NCBI GenBank assembly: GCA_030607235.1
Contig: JAUWEX010000037.1
Coordinates: 1-8,478 of the forward strand
Length of the DNA stretch: 8,478 nucleotides
Source of the DNA: Planctomycetota bacterium
Lineage (GTDB): Bacteria > Planctomycetota > B129-G9
Direction: 5' to 3'
Below the pieces are notes generated by a model, which ran no database searches, was not told the DNA's origin, and was given only the letters and a program-made list of their open reading frames with translations. Below, in pieces: positions 1 through 5,547 of this stretch. The position numbers and the translations under genes are program-made. Positions within the stretch are counted from its first letter, which is position 1. Every line of letters starts with the position of its first letter.

Positions 1-508
1 TGACCGCCTCGGCCATCTCGATCATCAGCGCGCCGTCGACCTGGCTCTCGGCGGAGAAAACGAACACCCCCCCCAGCGTCCGGCCCAGCGACCACGGCAG
101 GAAGAGAATCTCGGCGCAGGGTCTTTCGCCGAAGAGTTCGCGCTGCCAGTCCTCCACGGGACTCTCGCCGTGCAAAACGCGCATCTCGGCTATCGCTGCG
201 GCGTCGGCGTCCGGCGAAGCGGTGAAGGGGTGGAGTTTGGCGATTTCGCGACTCAGAGTGCCGTCCTGCGGCGGAATTTGCCAGCCGGAAATGTCGCGCA
301 GGTCGCCGTCCACGAAGACCCGCCAGCCGCGCAGCCCCTGGTGTTCGCTGGTAAAAAACGCAACGGGTCCGATGCGGCGCGCGCAGGCGTCGAGCACCTC
401 GGAGAACATCCGCTCGATGTCGCGCTCCTGCGAAAGTTTCTCTTCGAGTCGCCGCGCCATCTCGGATTTTCGCGGGCGCGAATCAGGTTGTCGTTTTTTT
501 TCGTCCAT
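1..508 (-). CDS. Partial unidentified protein, N-terminal 169 residues, possibly GAF-like
   Basis: The minus-strand frame is open from an ATG at 508-506 to the window edge, so only the first 169 residues are visible. The N-terminus is charged (MDEKKRQPDSRPRKSEMARR) and runs into a helical stretch, roughly residues 15-40, of the kind that precedes sensory domains. Residues about 40-165 alternate hydrophobic strands with turns (GWRVFVDGDL, then GWQIPP, then CAEILFLPWS and GGVFVFSAES). This resembles a GAF-type sensor fold, but I see no diagnostic motif and do not name a family. No signal peptide or membrane segment is visible. The Shine-Dalgarno is weak (GAAG just before ATG); an in-frame TTG three codons upstream is a possible alternative start. 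The reading frame contains an A8 run near the start and a G8 run near 67-74. An output domain could lie beyond the edge. The coding call is fairly firm; the function is unknown. Confidence 0.65.
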   Translation of the reverse strand, partial: MDEKKRQPDSRPRKSEMARRLEEKLSQERDIERMFSEVLDACARRIGPVAFFTSEHQGLRGWRVFVDGDLRDISGWQIPPQDGTLSREIAKLHPFTASPDADAAAIAEMRVLHGESPVEDWQRELFGERPCAEILFLPWSLGRTLGGVFVFSAESQVDGALMIEMAEAV

Positions 509-578
509 CGTCTTCAAATACGCCGTAGCGGTAACGCGCTGTTTCCCCTCTTCAGTATCGGCCAGATTTGCGCGCGGC

Positions 579-691
579 TGCAGGCTAAGCCTGCACCTAA
601 GCGAGGAGTAACCACTTACTGCAAAACCCGCTCGCTGTCTGTCGCCCTTCGGCGACAGAAGCGCGTCGCTCGCACTCACTGACAAATCCTG
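579..691. repeat. Hairpin repeat, copy A
   Basis: The unit begins with a perfect hairpin at 579-595 (TGCAGGC, loop TAA, GCCTGCA). A purine-rich GAGGAGTAACCAC block follows, then CTCGCTG, a second perfect 8-bp hairpin at 639-658 (CTGTCGCC, loop CTTC, GGCGACAG), and a tail reading TCGCTCGCACTCACTGACAA. The same order of blocks recurs in copy B about 145 bp downstream with a different stem sequence. It looks like a REP-like or other non-autonomous dispersed repeat; its family is not known to me. Confidence 0.6.
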
Positions 692-727
692 TAATCTTGC
701 TGTGTTGTTGAAGATTTTATAAGGCAG

Positions 728-836
728 GCGGGGACGCCCCGCAACAAATAGGGAAGTAACCACATCCTCCGATACCCACTCGCTGCTGTGCCTTCGGCAC
801 AGAGCGCTTCGCTCGCGCTCACTAACAAATCTTGTG
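728..836. repeat. Hairpin repeat, copy B
   Basis: This is a diverged duplicate of copy A. It has a GC hairpin at 728-742 (GCGGGG, loop ACG, CCCCGC), then GGGAAGTAACCAC at 751-763, CTCGCTG, and a second hairpin at 786-802 (CTGTGCC, loop TTC, GGCACAG). The tail at about 808-836 reads TTCGCTCGCGCTCACTAACA and ends in AATCTTGTG. The flanking blocks resemble copy A closely. The stems differ in sequence and length but each remains perfectly paired, so pairing rather than sequence appears to be kept. Confidence 0.6.
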
Positions 837-838
837 GG

Positions 839-952
839 CTGAAAGGGACACTTCCCTTCGCATTGTCATAATCTCTAAACGCCTCAATCACAAGGCCGAT
901 AATCTCTGCATAAAGGCCCTGCCCGCCGCGAAGGAGGAAGTGTCCCTTTCAG
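839..952. repeat. Inverted-repeat element, copy 1 (114 bp)
   Basis: The left arm at 839-860 (CTGAAAGGGACACTTCC then CTTCG) is the reverse complement of the right arm at 929-952, except that the right arm has two extra bases (GA near 934-935), giving a conserved bulge. The 68-bp interior carries a 9-bp direct repeat ATAATCTCT at 868-876 and 899-907. A second piece of right arm, TGTCCCTTTC, is repeated at 941-950 and 956-965. The right arm contains AAGGAGG, a Shine-Dalgarno-like string, but no gene follows it on that strand. A shorter relative lies at 1864-1921. It could be a MITE-like element or a structured RNA/DNA hairpin. Confidence 0.75.
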
Positions 953-973
953 ATATGTCCCTTTCTGCGATAC

Positions 974-1008
974 AAAAATCCTCTGCGCTCTCTGCGCCTT
1001 TGCGGTGG
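974..1008. repeat. CTCTGCG-rich dispersed-repeat candidate
   Basis: The plus strand reads AAAATCCTCTGCGCTCTC then TGCGCCTTTGCGGTGG, a quasi-periodic string of CTCTGCG-like units. I associate sequences of this type (on the other strand, CCGCAAAGGCGCAGAG followed by AGCGCAGAGG) with intergenic repeats scattered in many environmental bacterial genomes. That association is from memory and not shown by the window, where only one copy is present. It abuts and slightly overlaps the 26-bp repeat next to the lpxH stop. Confidence 0.45.
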
Positions 1009-1029
1009 AATACGATATCTTAAATTGCT
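1004..1029 (-). repeat. 26-bp post-stop repeat, copy 1 (after lpxH)
   Basis: Read on the minus strand, the sequence starts immediately after the lpxH TAA codon: AGCAATTTAAGAT, then ATCGTATTCCACC. It matches 8008-8033 at 23 of 26 positions, and that copy also starts at the first base after a stop codon. The two genes concerned are unrelated, so the similarity is not coding homology. It has no obvious hairpin. Confidence 0.65.
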
Positions 1030-1767
1030 TTAGTCGAAACGCTTTTGGGCGAATTCGCCGTCGGAGAATTCGAGGTAATCGCCGCTCTCGCGCCACGCGT
1101 CGAGCACGTAGAGGGTTTTGGGGGCGCCGCGCAGGAGAAAGTCGCGTTTTTGGCGGCGGTGAATGTGGGCCGCGACTATCACGTCGACGCCGCGGGCGAA
1201 GATTCGGCGGATTTCGCGCAGGTCTATTTCGAAAGACTCGCTTTTCTTGTGCTTCTTGACTCTGTCGCTGTGTCCCACGAAGCCACCGGTAAGGTTGAAG
1301 ATCGCGCGCGTGGGCAGGAGTTTGAACAGGGGCTGGATTACGAACCTGCCGAAAAACCCGCGTGTTACGGTGATGAACCTGCGGGAATTTTTGTCCATGG
1401 AGTACAGGTAGTCGCCGTGGGAGACGTGAATGCGCTTTCCGCCTACTTCGACGTCGCCGCCGTAGTACATCGTCGTAGCACCGGTGGCGCGTCTGAAGGC
1501 GCGACCCGCGAGGAAGTCGTGGTTGCCGGGCGCGAAGACGACCTCGACGCCGGAGTCGGTGAGATCGCGCAGCGCGGCGATTACGTCGGCATAGTCGCCG
1601 AGGCGCAAATGTTTCCAACCGATCCAGAGATCGAAGATGTCGCCCAGCAGGTACAGGCGGCTCGCCTCGGAACGGGCCATGCGCAAAAAGCGCAGAAAGC
1701 GCGCGTTCTTTTCGGTGTCGCCGGGTCGGAGGTGGACGTCGGCGCAAAAGAGAATTCGTCGGGACAA
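1030..1767 (-). CDS. lpxH: UDP-2,3-diacylglucosamine diphosphatase-like metallophosphoesterase (LpxH)
   Basis: LpxH hydrolyses UDP-2,3-diacylglucosamine to lipid X and UMP at the inner face of the cytoplasmic membrane, an early committed step of lipid A synthesis. The 245-residue product matches the family length (about 240). It has the ordered calcineurin-like metal-binding motifs: D10-x-H12, G42-D43, G81-N82-H83-D84, H117-G118-D119 and a final H201-x-H203. The last motif reads AAHIHR where GHTH is usual. LLGDIFDLW and the segment FLAGRAF after GNHD also fit. The chosen start is TTG at 1767-1765, because an AGGAG sits five bases upstream and the first motif then begins at residue 8. An in-frame ATG 25 codons further upstream would add residues with no family counterpart and lacks a ribosome binding site. 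The gene has its own promoter (1796-1823) and ends next to a repeat-rich spacer. Another metallophosphoesterase specificity cannot be excluded. Confidence 0.85.
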   Translation of the reverse strand: MSRRILFCADVHLRPGDTEKNARFLRFLRMARSEASRLYLLGDIFDLWIGWKHLRLGDYADVIAALRDLTDSGVEVVFAPGNHDFLAGRAFRRATGATTMYYGGDVEVGGKRIHVSHGDYLYSMDKNSRRFITVTRGFFGRFVIQPLFKLLPTRAIFNLTGGFVGHSDRVKKHKKSESFEIDLREIRRIFARGVDVIVAAHIHRRQKRDFLLRGAPKTLYVLDAWRESGDYLEFSDGEFAQKRFD

Positions 1768-1772
1768 GTTGA

Positions 1773-1777
1773 CTCCT
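1773..1777 (-). promoter_or_regulatory. Ribosome binding site of lpxH
   Basis: AGGAG on the minus strand is followed by a five-base spacer (TCAAC) and then TTG. This site decides the unusual TTG start over the upstream ATG. Confidence 0.75.
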
Positions 1778-1795
1778 GAAAAAACGAAAAATCTG

Positions 1796-1823
1796 ATTAT
1801 ATTGCAGCGGGGCGATTTTGCAA
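1796..1823 (-). promoter_or_regulatory. Probable lpxH promoter
   Basis: On the minus strand a TTGCAA -35 box (1823-1818) is separated by 16 bp from a perfect TATAAT -10 box (1801-1796). The -10 box lies about 28 bp upstream of the TTG start, leaving a short leader with the AGGAG site. A perfect 7-bp palindrome at 1811-1828 (GGCGATT, loop TTGC, AATCGCC) covers the -35 box and could be an operator; that role is inferred. Confidence 0.65.
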
Positions 1824-1863
1824 TCGCCGTTTTTGGTATCAAGGTCGTTTAACTCCTGGGCTA

Positions 1864-1921
1864 GGGACACATCCCTTCGGTGCGCGGCCTTGCGACCTGC
1901 TCCCGAAGGAGGATGTGTCCC
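1864..1921. repeat. Inverted-repeat element, copy 2 (58 bp)
   Basis: The left arm GGGACACATCCCTTCGG (1864-1880) pairs with the right arm CCGAAGGAGGATGTGTCCC (1903-1921) around a 22-base loop. As in the element at 839-952, the right arm has an extra GA at the same place (1909-1910). One base pair is exchanged relative to copy 1 (T852-A939 there, A1871-T1914 here), a compensatory change. It lies between the divergent lpxH and tRNA promoters. The T-poor flanks argue against a simple terminator. Confidence 0.75.
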
Positions 1922-1966
1922 GTCGCGGCGAAGATGTTGCAATCGTCGTTTTCGCGATACCGCGCC

Positions 1967-1994
1967 TTGACAGGGTTTTTTTACGGTGTAAAAT
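1967..1994 (+). promoter_or_regulatory. tRNA-Gly promoter
   Basis: A consensus TTGACA (1967-1972) and TAAAAT (1989-1994) are spaced 16 bp apart. The -10 box ends 12 bp before the mature tRNA 5' end, as expected for a short 5' leader. This is the strongest sigma-70-type promoter in the window. Confidence 0.8.
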
Positions 1995-2006
1995 CGCCGC
2001 ACGCGA

Positions 2007-2081
2007 GCGGGTGTAACTCAGCGGTAGAGTGCAACCTTCCCAAGGTTGAAGTCGAGGGTCCGAATCCCTTCACCCGCTCCA
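2007..2081 (+). tRNA. tRNA-Gly, anticodon CCC
   Basis: The cloverleaf is complete. The acceptor stem GCGGGTG pairs with CACCCGC, the D stem ACTC with GAGT, the anticodon stem CAACC with GGTTG around the loop TTCCCAA (anticodon CCC, reading GGG), and the T stem GAGGG with CCCTT with one G-T pair. Discriminator T2078 is followed by an encoded CCA, so no post-transcriptional CCA addition is needed. Acceptor, anticodon loop and T stem resemble E. coli glyU. The T loop is TCCGAAT rather than TTCGAAT, so position 55 is C where U (pseudouridine) is nearly universal. A T7 run starts directly after CCA. Confidence 0.95.
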
Positions 2082-2159
2082 TTTTTTTGCGTGCGCCCGC
2101 CTTTTTCGTTTTTTAGTGCACTTTCGCAGCCATGCGTGTAAAATGTACGGCTTCATTAT

Positions 2160-2165
2160 TATAAT
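2160..2165 (+). promoter_or_regulatory. -10 box of a probable leaderless mutS2 promoter
   Basis: A perfect TATAAT lies only eight bases before the mutS2 ATG. Transcription from it would start at about 2172-2174, on or next to the start codon. The -35 region is poor. A second -10-like TAAAAT at 2139-2144 would give a leader of about 20-25 bases instead. No Shine-Dalgarno precedes the ATG in either case. Confidence 0.5.
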
Positions 2166-2173
2166 ATGCGGCA

Positions 2174-4252
2174 ATGAACGAACATGCGTTAAAAGTCATC
2201 GAGTATTCGGGGATAACCTCGCTGCTGGCGGGCTACGCGTCCTCGTCGCTGGGGCGTAGTGTCTGCGAGGAGATACGGCCGACTGGCGAATACGAAAAGA
2301 TCGCCGCCGCCGTAGAGCAGACCAGCGAGATGAAGCGCCTGCTGGCCTCGCAGGAGCGTTTTCCGATAAGCGGCCTGCGGGACCTGCGGCCGCACCTGCA
2401 AAAGATGCGCGAGGTGGGGCATCTGATAGATCAGGCCGACATCCGCGAGTTTTACGACACCCTCAGCAGCGCCGCGATATTAAAGCGCTTCCTTCTGGCG
2501 CTGGCAAACAAGTATCCGCGCCTGGCGGAGATCGCGGAGGCCCTGATGGAGTTTCCCGATCTGTGCAACGCGATAGATTTCGCGATCGACCGCAAGGGCG
2601 ATGTGCGCGACAGCGCCAGCAAGAAACTCGCCAAGACACGACGCAGGATCGCGACGATGCAGACCGCGATCCGGCAGAAGGTCGAGAAGATCATGCAGGC
2701 CAAAAACATCCGCCAGCACCTCCAGCAGGACGGCTACGCCATCCGCAACGGCCGTTGCGTGCTGCTGGTGCGGATCGAGCACAAGTACAAAATCCGCGGC
2801 ATCATCCACGACATCAGCCAGACCGGCTCCACCGCCTTTATCGAGCCCGAGGTGCTGGTCGAGATGGGCAACGATCTCAACGACCTGCTTTACGAGGAGG
2901 GAAGCGAGGTCTCGCGCATACTCTGGGAGATTACCTTCAAGATAATGAGCCGCGAGTCCGACATTCGCGGCAACATCGAACTGCTCGCATGGCTCGATTT
3001 CACCTACGCCAAGGCGCGTTTCAGCGAGCACTACCGCATGAGCGCGCCGGTGATAAACGAGAGCGGGCGGCTGAACCTGCGGCAGGCGCGGCACCCGCTG
3101 CTGGTCCGCCACGCTCATAAAGAGTGCGGCGACGTCGACGAGGCGTTCCGAAAAATCGAGCCGCTTTCCGTGCACATCGGCGAGACGTTCGACCTGTTGA
3201 TAGTTACCGGTCCCAACACCGGCGGCAAGACGGTGGCGCTCAAGGCCGTGGGGCTGATTACGGCGATGGCGCTGACGGGCATGCACATCCCGGCCGCCGA
3301 AGGCAGCGAGGTGGGGGTGTTTCACGATATTTTCGCCGACATCGGCGACGAGCAGAGCATCGAGCAGAGCCTGAGCACGTTCTCGGCGCACATGTCCAAC
3401 ATCGTGCGCATACTCGCCGAGACCGACGAGCATTCGCTGGTGCTGCTCGACGAACTCGGCTCCGGCACCGACCCCGACGAGGGCGCGGCGCTGAGCATGG
3501 CGATACTGGACAGTTTTTACCGGCGCCGGGTCAAGACCATCGTTACCACGCACCTGGGGCGGCTGAAGAGTTACGCCTACTCGCACGCGCGCGCCGAAAA
3601 CGCCTCGATGGAGTTCGACCTCAAGACGCTGGGGCCGACCTATCGGATGACGATCGGCCTGCCGGGTACGAGCCACGCGATAACGATCGCGGGGCGGTTG
3701 GGCATGACACAGAAAATAGTCGACGAGGCGCGGAGCCTTATCTCAAAGACCGATACGTCTACCACCGAGATAATCAACGAGATTCAGAACGCGCGCATGG
3801 AACTGGAGCGCAACCGCGAAAAGGTCGATCGGCTGCGCGAGGGGCTGGAGGCGATGCGCGACGACGCCGAGAAGAAGACCGCGGACCTGGTCGCGCGACA
3901 CGAGATGCTCGCGATCGAAGCGCAGCACGAAATCGACGCGGCGGTCCGCACCCTGCGACAGAAAATCGCGACGCCGCTCAGGACGCTGAACAACGCGCCG
4001 CAGCACCTCCGCGAGAAGGCGCACGAGATCGAGCGGCTGATCGACGAGACGCTCAAAGCAATGCCGCTGGCGCAAAAGCGCCTGAAATACATCCACGGCC
4101 TGAAAAAAGGCGAGCACATCAACGTGCCGCGGCTCAAGCGCAGATGTCGGGTGAAGCGCGTAAACAAGAAACGCCGCTGCGTGGTGGTGATGCTCGGCGA
4201 GTTGGAGACCGAGGTCGATTTCGAAGACATAACCTGGACGGGCCAGGAATAA
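2174..4252 (+). CDS. mutS2: MutS2 family DNA-binding ATPase lacking the Smr domain
   Basis: MutS2 proteins are MutS-like ATPases that bind branched or recombining DNA, or collided ribosomes, and are not part of classical mismatch repair. The 692-residue product opens with a family-like N-terminus (ALKVIEYSGITSLLAGYASS), followed by the helical core/clamp region. The ATPase has Walker A GPNTGGKT (346-353), the ST..SAHM signature near 401, Walker B VLLDE (D426-E427) followed by GSGTDP, and the switch histidine H460 in TTHLGRLK. A charged coiled-coil stretch (about 520-620) follows, then a basic KOW-like segment (about 645-690) ending DFEDITW. Typical MutS2 proteins are about 780 residues and end in an Smr nuclease domain, which is absent here. 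The next gene starts 36 bp later, so a frameshifted remnant cannot be hidden there. The start is fixed by an in-frame stop four codons upstream. Confidence 0.92.
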   Translation: MNEHALKVIEYSGITSLLAGYASSSLGRSVCEEIRPTGEYEKIAAAVEQTSEMKRLLASQERFPISGLRDLRPHLQKMREVGHLIDQADIREFYDTLSSAAILKRFLLALANKYPRLAEIAEALMEFPDLCNAIDFAIDRKGDVRDSASKKLAKTRRRIATMQTAIRQKVEKIMQAKNIRQHLQQDGYAIRNGRCVLLVRIEHKYKIRGIIHDISQTGSTAFIEPEVLVEMGNDLNDLLYEEGSEVSRILWEITFKIMSRESDIRGNIELLAWLDFTYAKARFSEHYRMSAPVINESGRLNLRQARHPLLVRHAHKECGDVDEAFRKIEPLSVHIGETFDLLIVTGPNTGGKTVALKAVGLITAMALTGMHIPAAEGSEVGVFHDIFADIGDEQSIEQSLSTFSAHMSNIVRILAETDEHSLVLLDELGSGTDPDEGAALSMAILDSFYRRRVKTIVTTHLGRLKSYAYSHARAENASMEFDLKTLGPTYRMTIGLPGTSHAITIAGRLGMTQKIVDEARSLISKTDTSTTEIINEIQNARMELERNREKVDRLREGLEAMRDDAEKKTADLVARHEMLAIEAQHEIDAAVRTLRQKIATPLRTLNNAPQHLREKAHEIERLIDETLKAMPLAQKRLKYIHGLKKGEHINVPRLKRRCRVKRVNKKRRCVVVMLGELETEVDFEDITWTGQE

Positions 4253-4276
4253 AAAATAAATGACCCAAATGCAACC

Positions 4277-4282
4277 GAGGAA
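4277..4282 (+). promoter_or_regulatory. Ribosome binding site of the aminotransferase
   Basis: GAGGAA lies six bases before the ATG at 4289, within the 36-bp gap after mutS2. It supports this start and co-transcription with mutS2. Confidence 0.6.
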
Positions 4283-4288
4283 ACTTTC

Positions 4289-5500
4289 ATGAACGACACA
4301 ACGCCCAAACCGAAACTATCGCAGCGCGCGGTCGAGATGCCCGCCAGCCCGATACGCCGCCTGATTCCGTACGCGCTCGAAGCCAAGAAGCGCGGCACGA
4401 AGGTCTATCACCTCAACATCGGCCAGCCCGACATTCCAACGCCGGAGCCGTTTTTCGAGGCACTGCAAAAATTCCCGCACAAGGTAGTGGGATACCAACT
4501 CTCGCAGGGGAGTTTGGAGTACATCTCGGCGCTGGCCGGCTACTACCGGCGATGCGGCTACGATGTCAACGCCGACAACATACTGGTAACCACCGGCGGC
4601 AGCGAGGCAATCGTCTTCGCGATGCAGTCGATCGCGGCGACGGGCGACGAGATCATCGTCTTCGAGCCGTTCTACACCAACTACCTGGGCTACGCGGTGA
4701 TGTCGGGCGTCAAACTCGTGCCGGTTACGTCGGCGGCGGAGACGGGCTTTCACCTGCCGCCGCGCGAGGATATCGAGGCGAAGATTACGCCACGCACGCG
4801 CGCGATCATGGTCTGCTCGCCCAACAACCCCACAGGCACGGTGCTGCGGCGCGACGAGATGCAGACGCTGGCCGAGATCGTAACGGAGAAAAACCTGTTC
4901 CTGATCTCCGACGAGGTCTACCGCGAATTCGTCTACGAGGGCGAGCACACCGGCGTGCTGGACATGCCCGAGATCGCGCAGCGCGCGGTCGTTCTCGACA
5001 GCATCTCCAAGCGCTACTCCGCATGCGGCGCGAGGATCGGCTGCCTGGTAACGAAAAACGAGGAACTGATGAGCGCGTTTCTGCGCTTCGGGCAGGCGCG
5101 GTTGTGTTCGCCGTCGGTCGACCAGTTCGCCGCGACGGCGCTGACGAATTTGGGCGAGGAATATTTCGCGGAGGTGCGCGAGGAATATCGTGCGCGGCGC
5201 GACGTGGTCATGGAGGCGCTCGACGACGCCGACGGGGTTTTCTGCCGCAGACCCAACGGCGCGTTTTATGTCATGGCGCGGCTGCCGATCGACAGCTCGG
5301 AGAAATTCGCCAAATACATGCTTACCGACTTCAACCTCGACGGCGAGACGACGATGGTTGCGCCCGGCGACGGTTTTTACGCGACGCCCGGCAAGGGGCT
5401 TGACGAGATACGCATCGCGTGCGTCCTCAACACCAAAGACCTCAAGCGTGCCATGCACGTTTTAATCGAAGGCGTCAAGGAATATCGCAAAACTATGTAA
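4289..5500 (+). CDS. Class I/II pyridoxal-phosphate aminotransferase
   Basis: This is a 403-residue fold-type I PLP enzyme that transfers an amino group between an amino acid and a 2-oxo acid in the cytoplasm. Visible hallmarks are NIGQPDIPTP (about 43-52, substrate-side glycine loop), TTGGSEAI (cofactor phosphate side), SPNNPTG (177-183), SDEVY (D208 bonding the PLP nitrogen, Y211 its hydroxyl), the Schiff-base lysine K241 in SISKRYSACGARIG, and R375 in EIRIACVLN, which binds the substrate carboxylate. All catalytic residues are present and the length is normal. It resembles the aspartate/aromatic aminotransferase group (AspB/PatA-like), but substrate specificity cannot be read from sequence alone, so no symbol is given. 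The Shine-Dalgarno GAGGAA supports the ATG. Its neighbours do not point to a particular pathway. Confidence 0.93.
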   Translation: MNDTTPKPKLSQRAVEMPASPIRRLIPYALEAKKRGTKVYHLNIGQPDIPTPEPFFEALQKFPHKVVGYQLSQGSLEYISALAGYYRRCGYDVNADNILVTTGGSEAIVFAMQSIAATGDEIIVFEPFYTNYLGYAVMSGVKLVPVTSAAETGFHLPPREDIEAKITPRTRAIMVCSPNNPTGTVLRRDEMQTLAEIVTEKNLFLISDEVYREFVYEGEHTGVLDMPEIAQRAVVLDSISKRYSACGARIGCLVTKNEELMSAFLRFGQARLCSPSVDQFAATALTNLGEEYFAEVREEYRARRDVVMEALDDADGVFCRRPNGAFYVMARLPIDSSEKFAKYMLTDFNLDGETTMVAPGDGFYATPGKGLDEIRIACVLNTKDLKRAMHVLIEGVKEYRKTM

Positions 5501-5533
5501 CGGCGTGTGGCCGTTGGTATTTAAGTTTTCTTA
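5499..5533 (+). other. Small hairpins between aminotransferase and HEAT gene
   Basis: A 6-bp hairpin AACGGC, loop GTGTG, GCCGTT begins inside the TAA stop codon (5499-5515). A small TAAG-TTTT-CTTA stem follows (5522-5533). The T-tract is interrupted, so a terminator is doubtful; it may be a partial attenuator or processing site. No promoter is evident in this 47-bp gap. Confidence 0.3.
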
Positions 5534-5534
5534 C

Positions 5535-5540
5535 AAGGAG
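5535..5540 (+). promoter_or_regulatory. Ribosome binding site of the HEAT-repeat gene
   Basis: AAGGAG lies seven bases before ATG at 5548, the best Shine-Dalgarno in the window. It fixes the start there rather than at in-frame upstream codons inside the aminotransferase gene. Confidence 0.8.
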
Positions 5541-5547
5541 AAGAGAT

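Larger units (their letters stand above)
509..1029. other. Gene-free spacer made mostly of repeats
   Basis: This 521-bp stretch separates the start of the minus-strand partial gene from the 3' end of lpxH, also on the minus strand. Short frames are present but none has a ribosome binding site or protein-like composition. It holds two diverged copies of a hairpin-bearing repeat (579-691 and 728-836), a 114-bp inverted-repeat element (839-952), a CTCTGCG-rich repeat (974-1008) and a 26-bp post-stop repeat (1004-1029). The promoter of the partial gene should lie at the left end, about 510-570 on the minus strand, but I could not pick out convincing boxes. Confidence 0.7.

Noticed and set aside
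696..719. Terminator-like AATCTT...AAGATT stem
   Set aside because: Six AT-rich pairs with a 12-base loop and no T-run; too weak to call.
579..836. CRISPR array in the repeat-rich spacer
   Set aside because: Only two diverged units with internal hairpins, no uniform short repeats and spacers, and no cas genes.
832..1023. Possible 63-residue small protein in the spacer
   Set aside because: It runs through the inverted-repeat element and the CTCTGCG repeat. The AAGGAGG within it belongs to the repeat arm and no protein-like sequence follows.
1045..1779. Plus-strand frame antisense to lpxH (244 codons)
   Set aside because: Mirrors the lpxH codons, has no Shine-Dalgarno and no recognisable motif.
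884..2002. Long minus-strand frame (372 codons) overlapping lpxH
   Set aside because: Arg/Pro-rich low-complexity translation in a different frame from lpxH, whose motifs are intact. It also runs through the repeats and spacer. It is a shadow of high-GC coding DNA.
2480..3676. Minus-strand frame of 398 codons within mutS2
   Set aside because: Antisense shadow of a gene with all MutS2 motifs; its composition is typical of codon-position bias.
3124..4263. Plus-strand frame of 379 codons overlapping the 3' half of mutS2
   Set aside because: Arg/Gly-rich out-of-frame translation. The true frame carries Walker A, Walker B and the switch histidine.
4316..5458. Minus-strand frame of 380 codons within the aminotransferase
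   Set aside because: Antisense shadow; the aminotransferase has every catalytic residue in the sense frame.
5419..5547. N-terminal extension of the HEAT protein into the aminotransferase gene
   Set aside because: It would overlap an intact gene and encode an Arg/Gln-rich shadow. AAGGAG at 5535-5540 points to ATG 5548.
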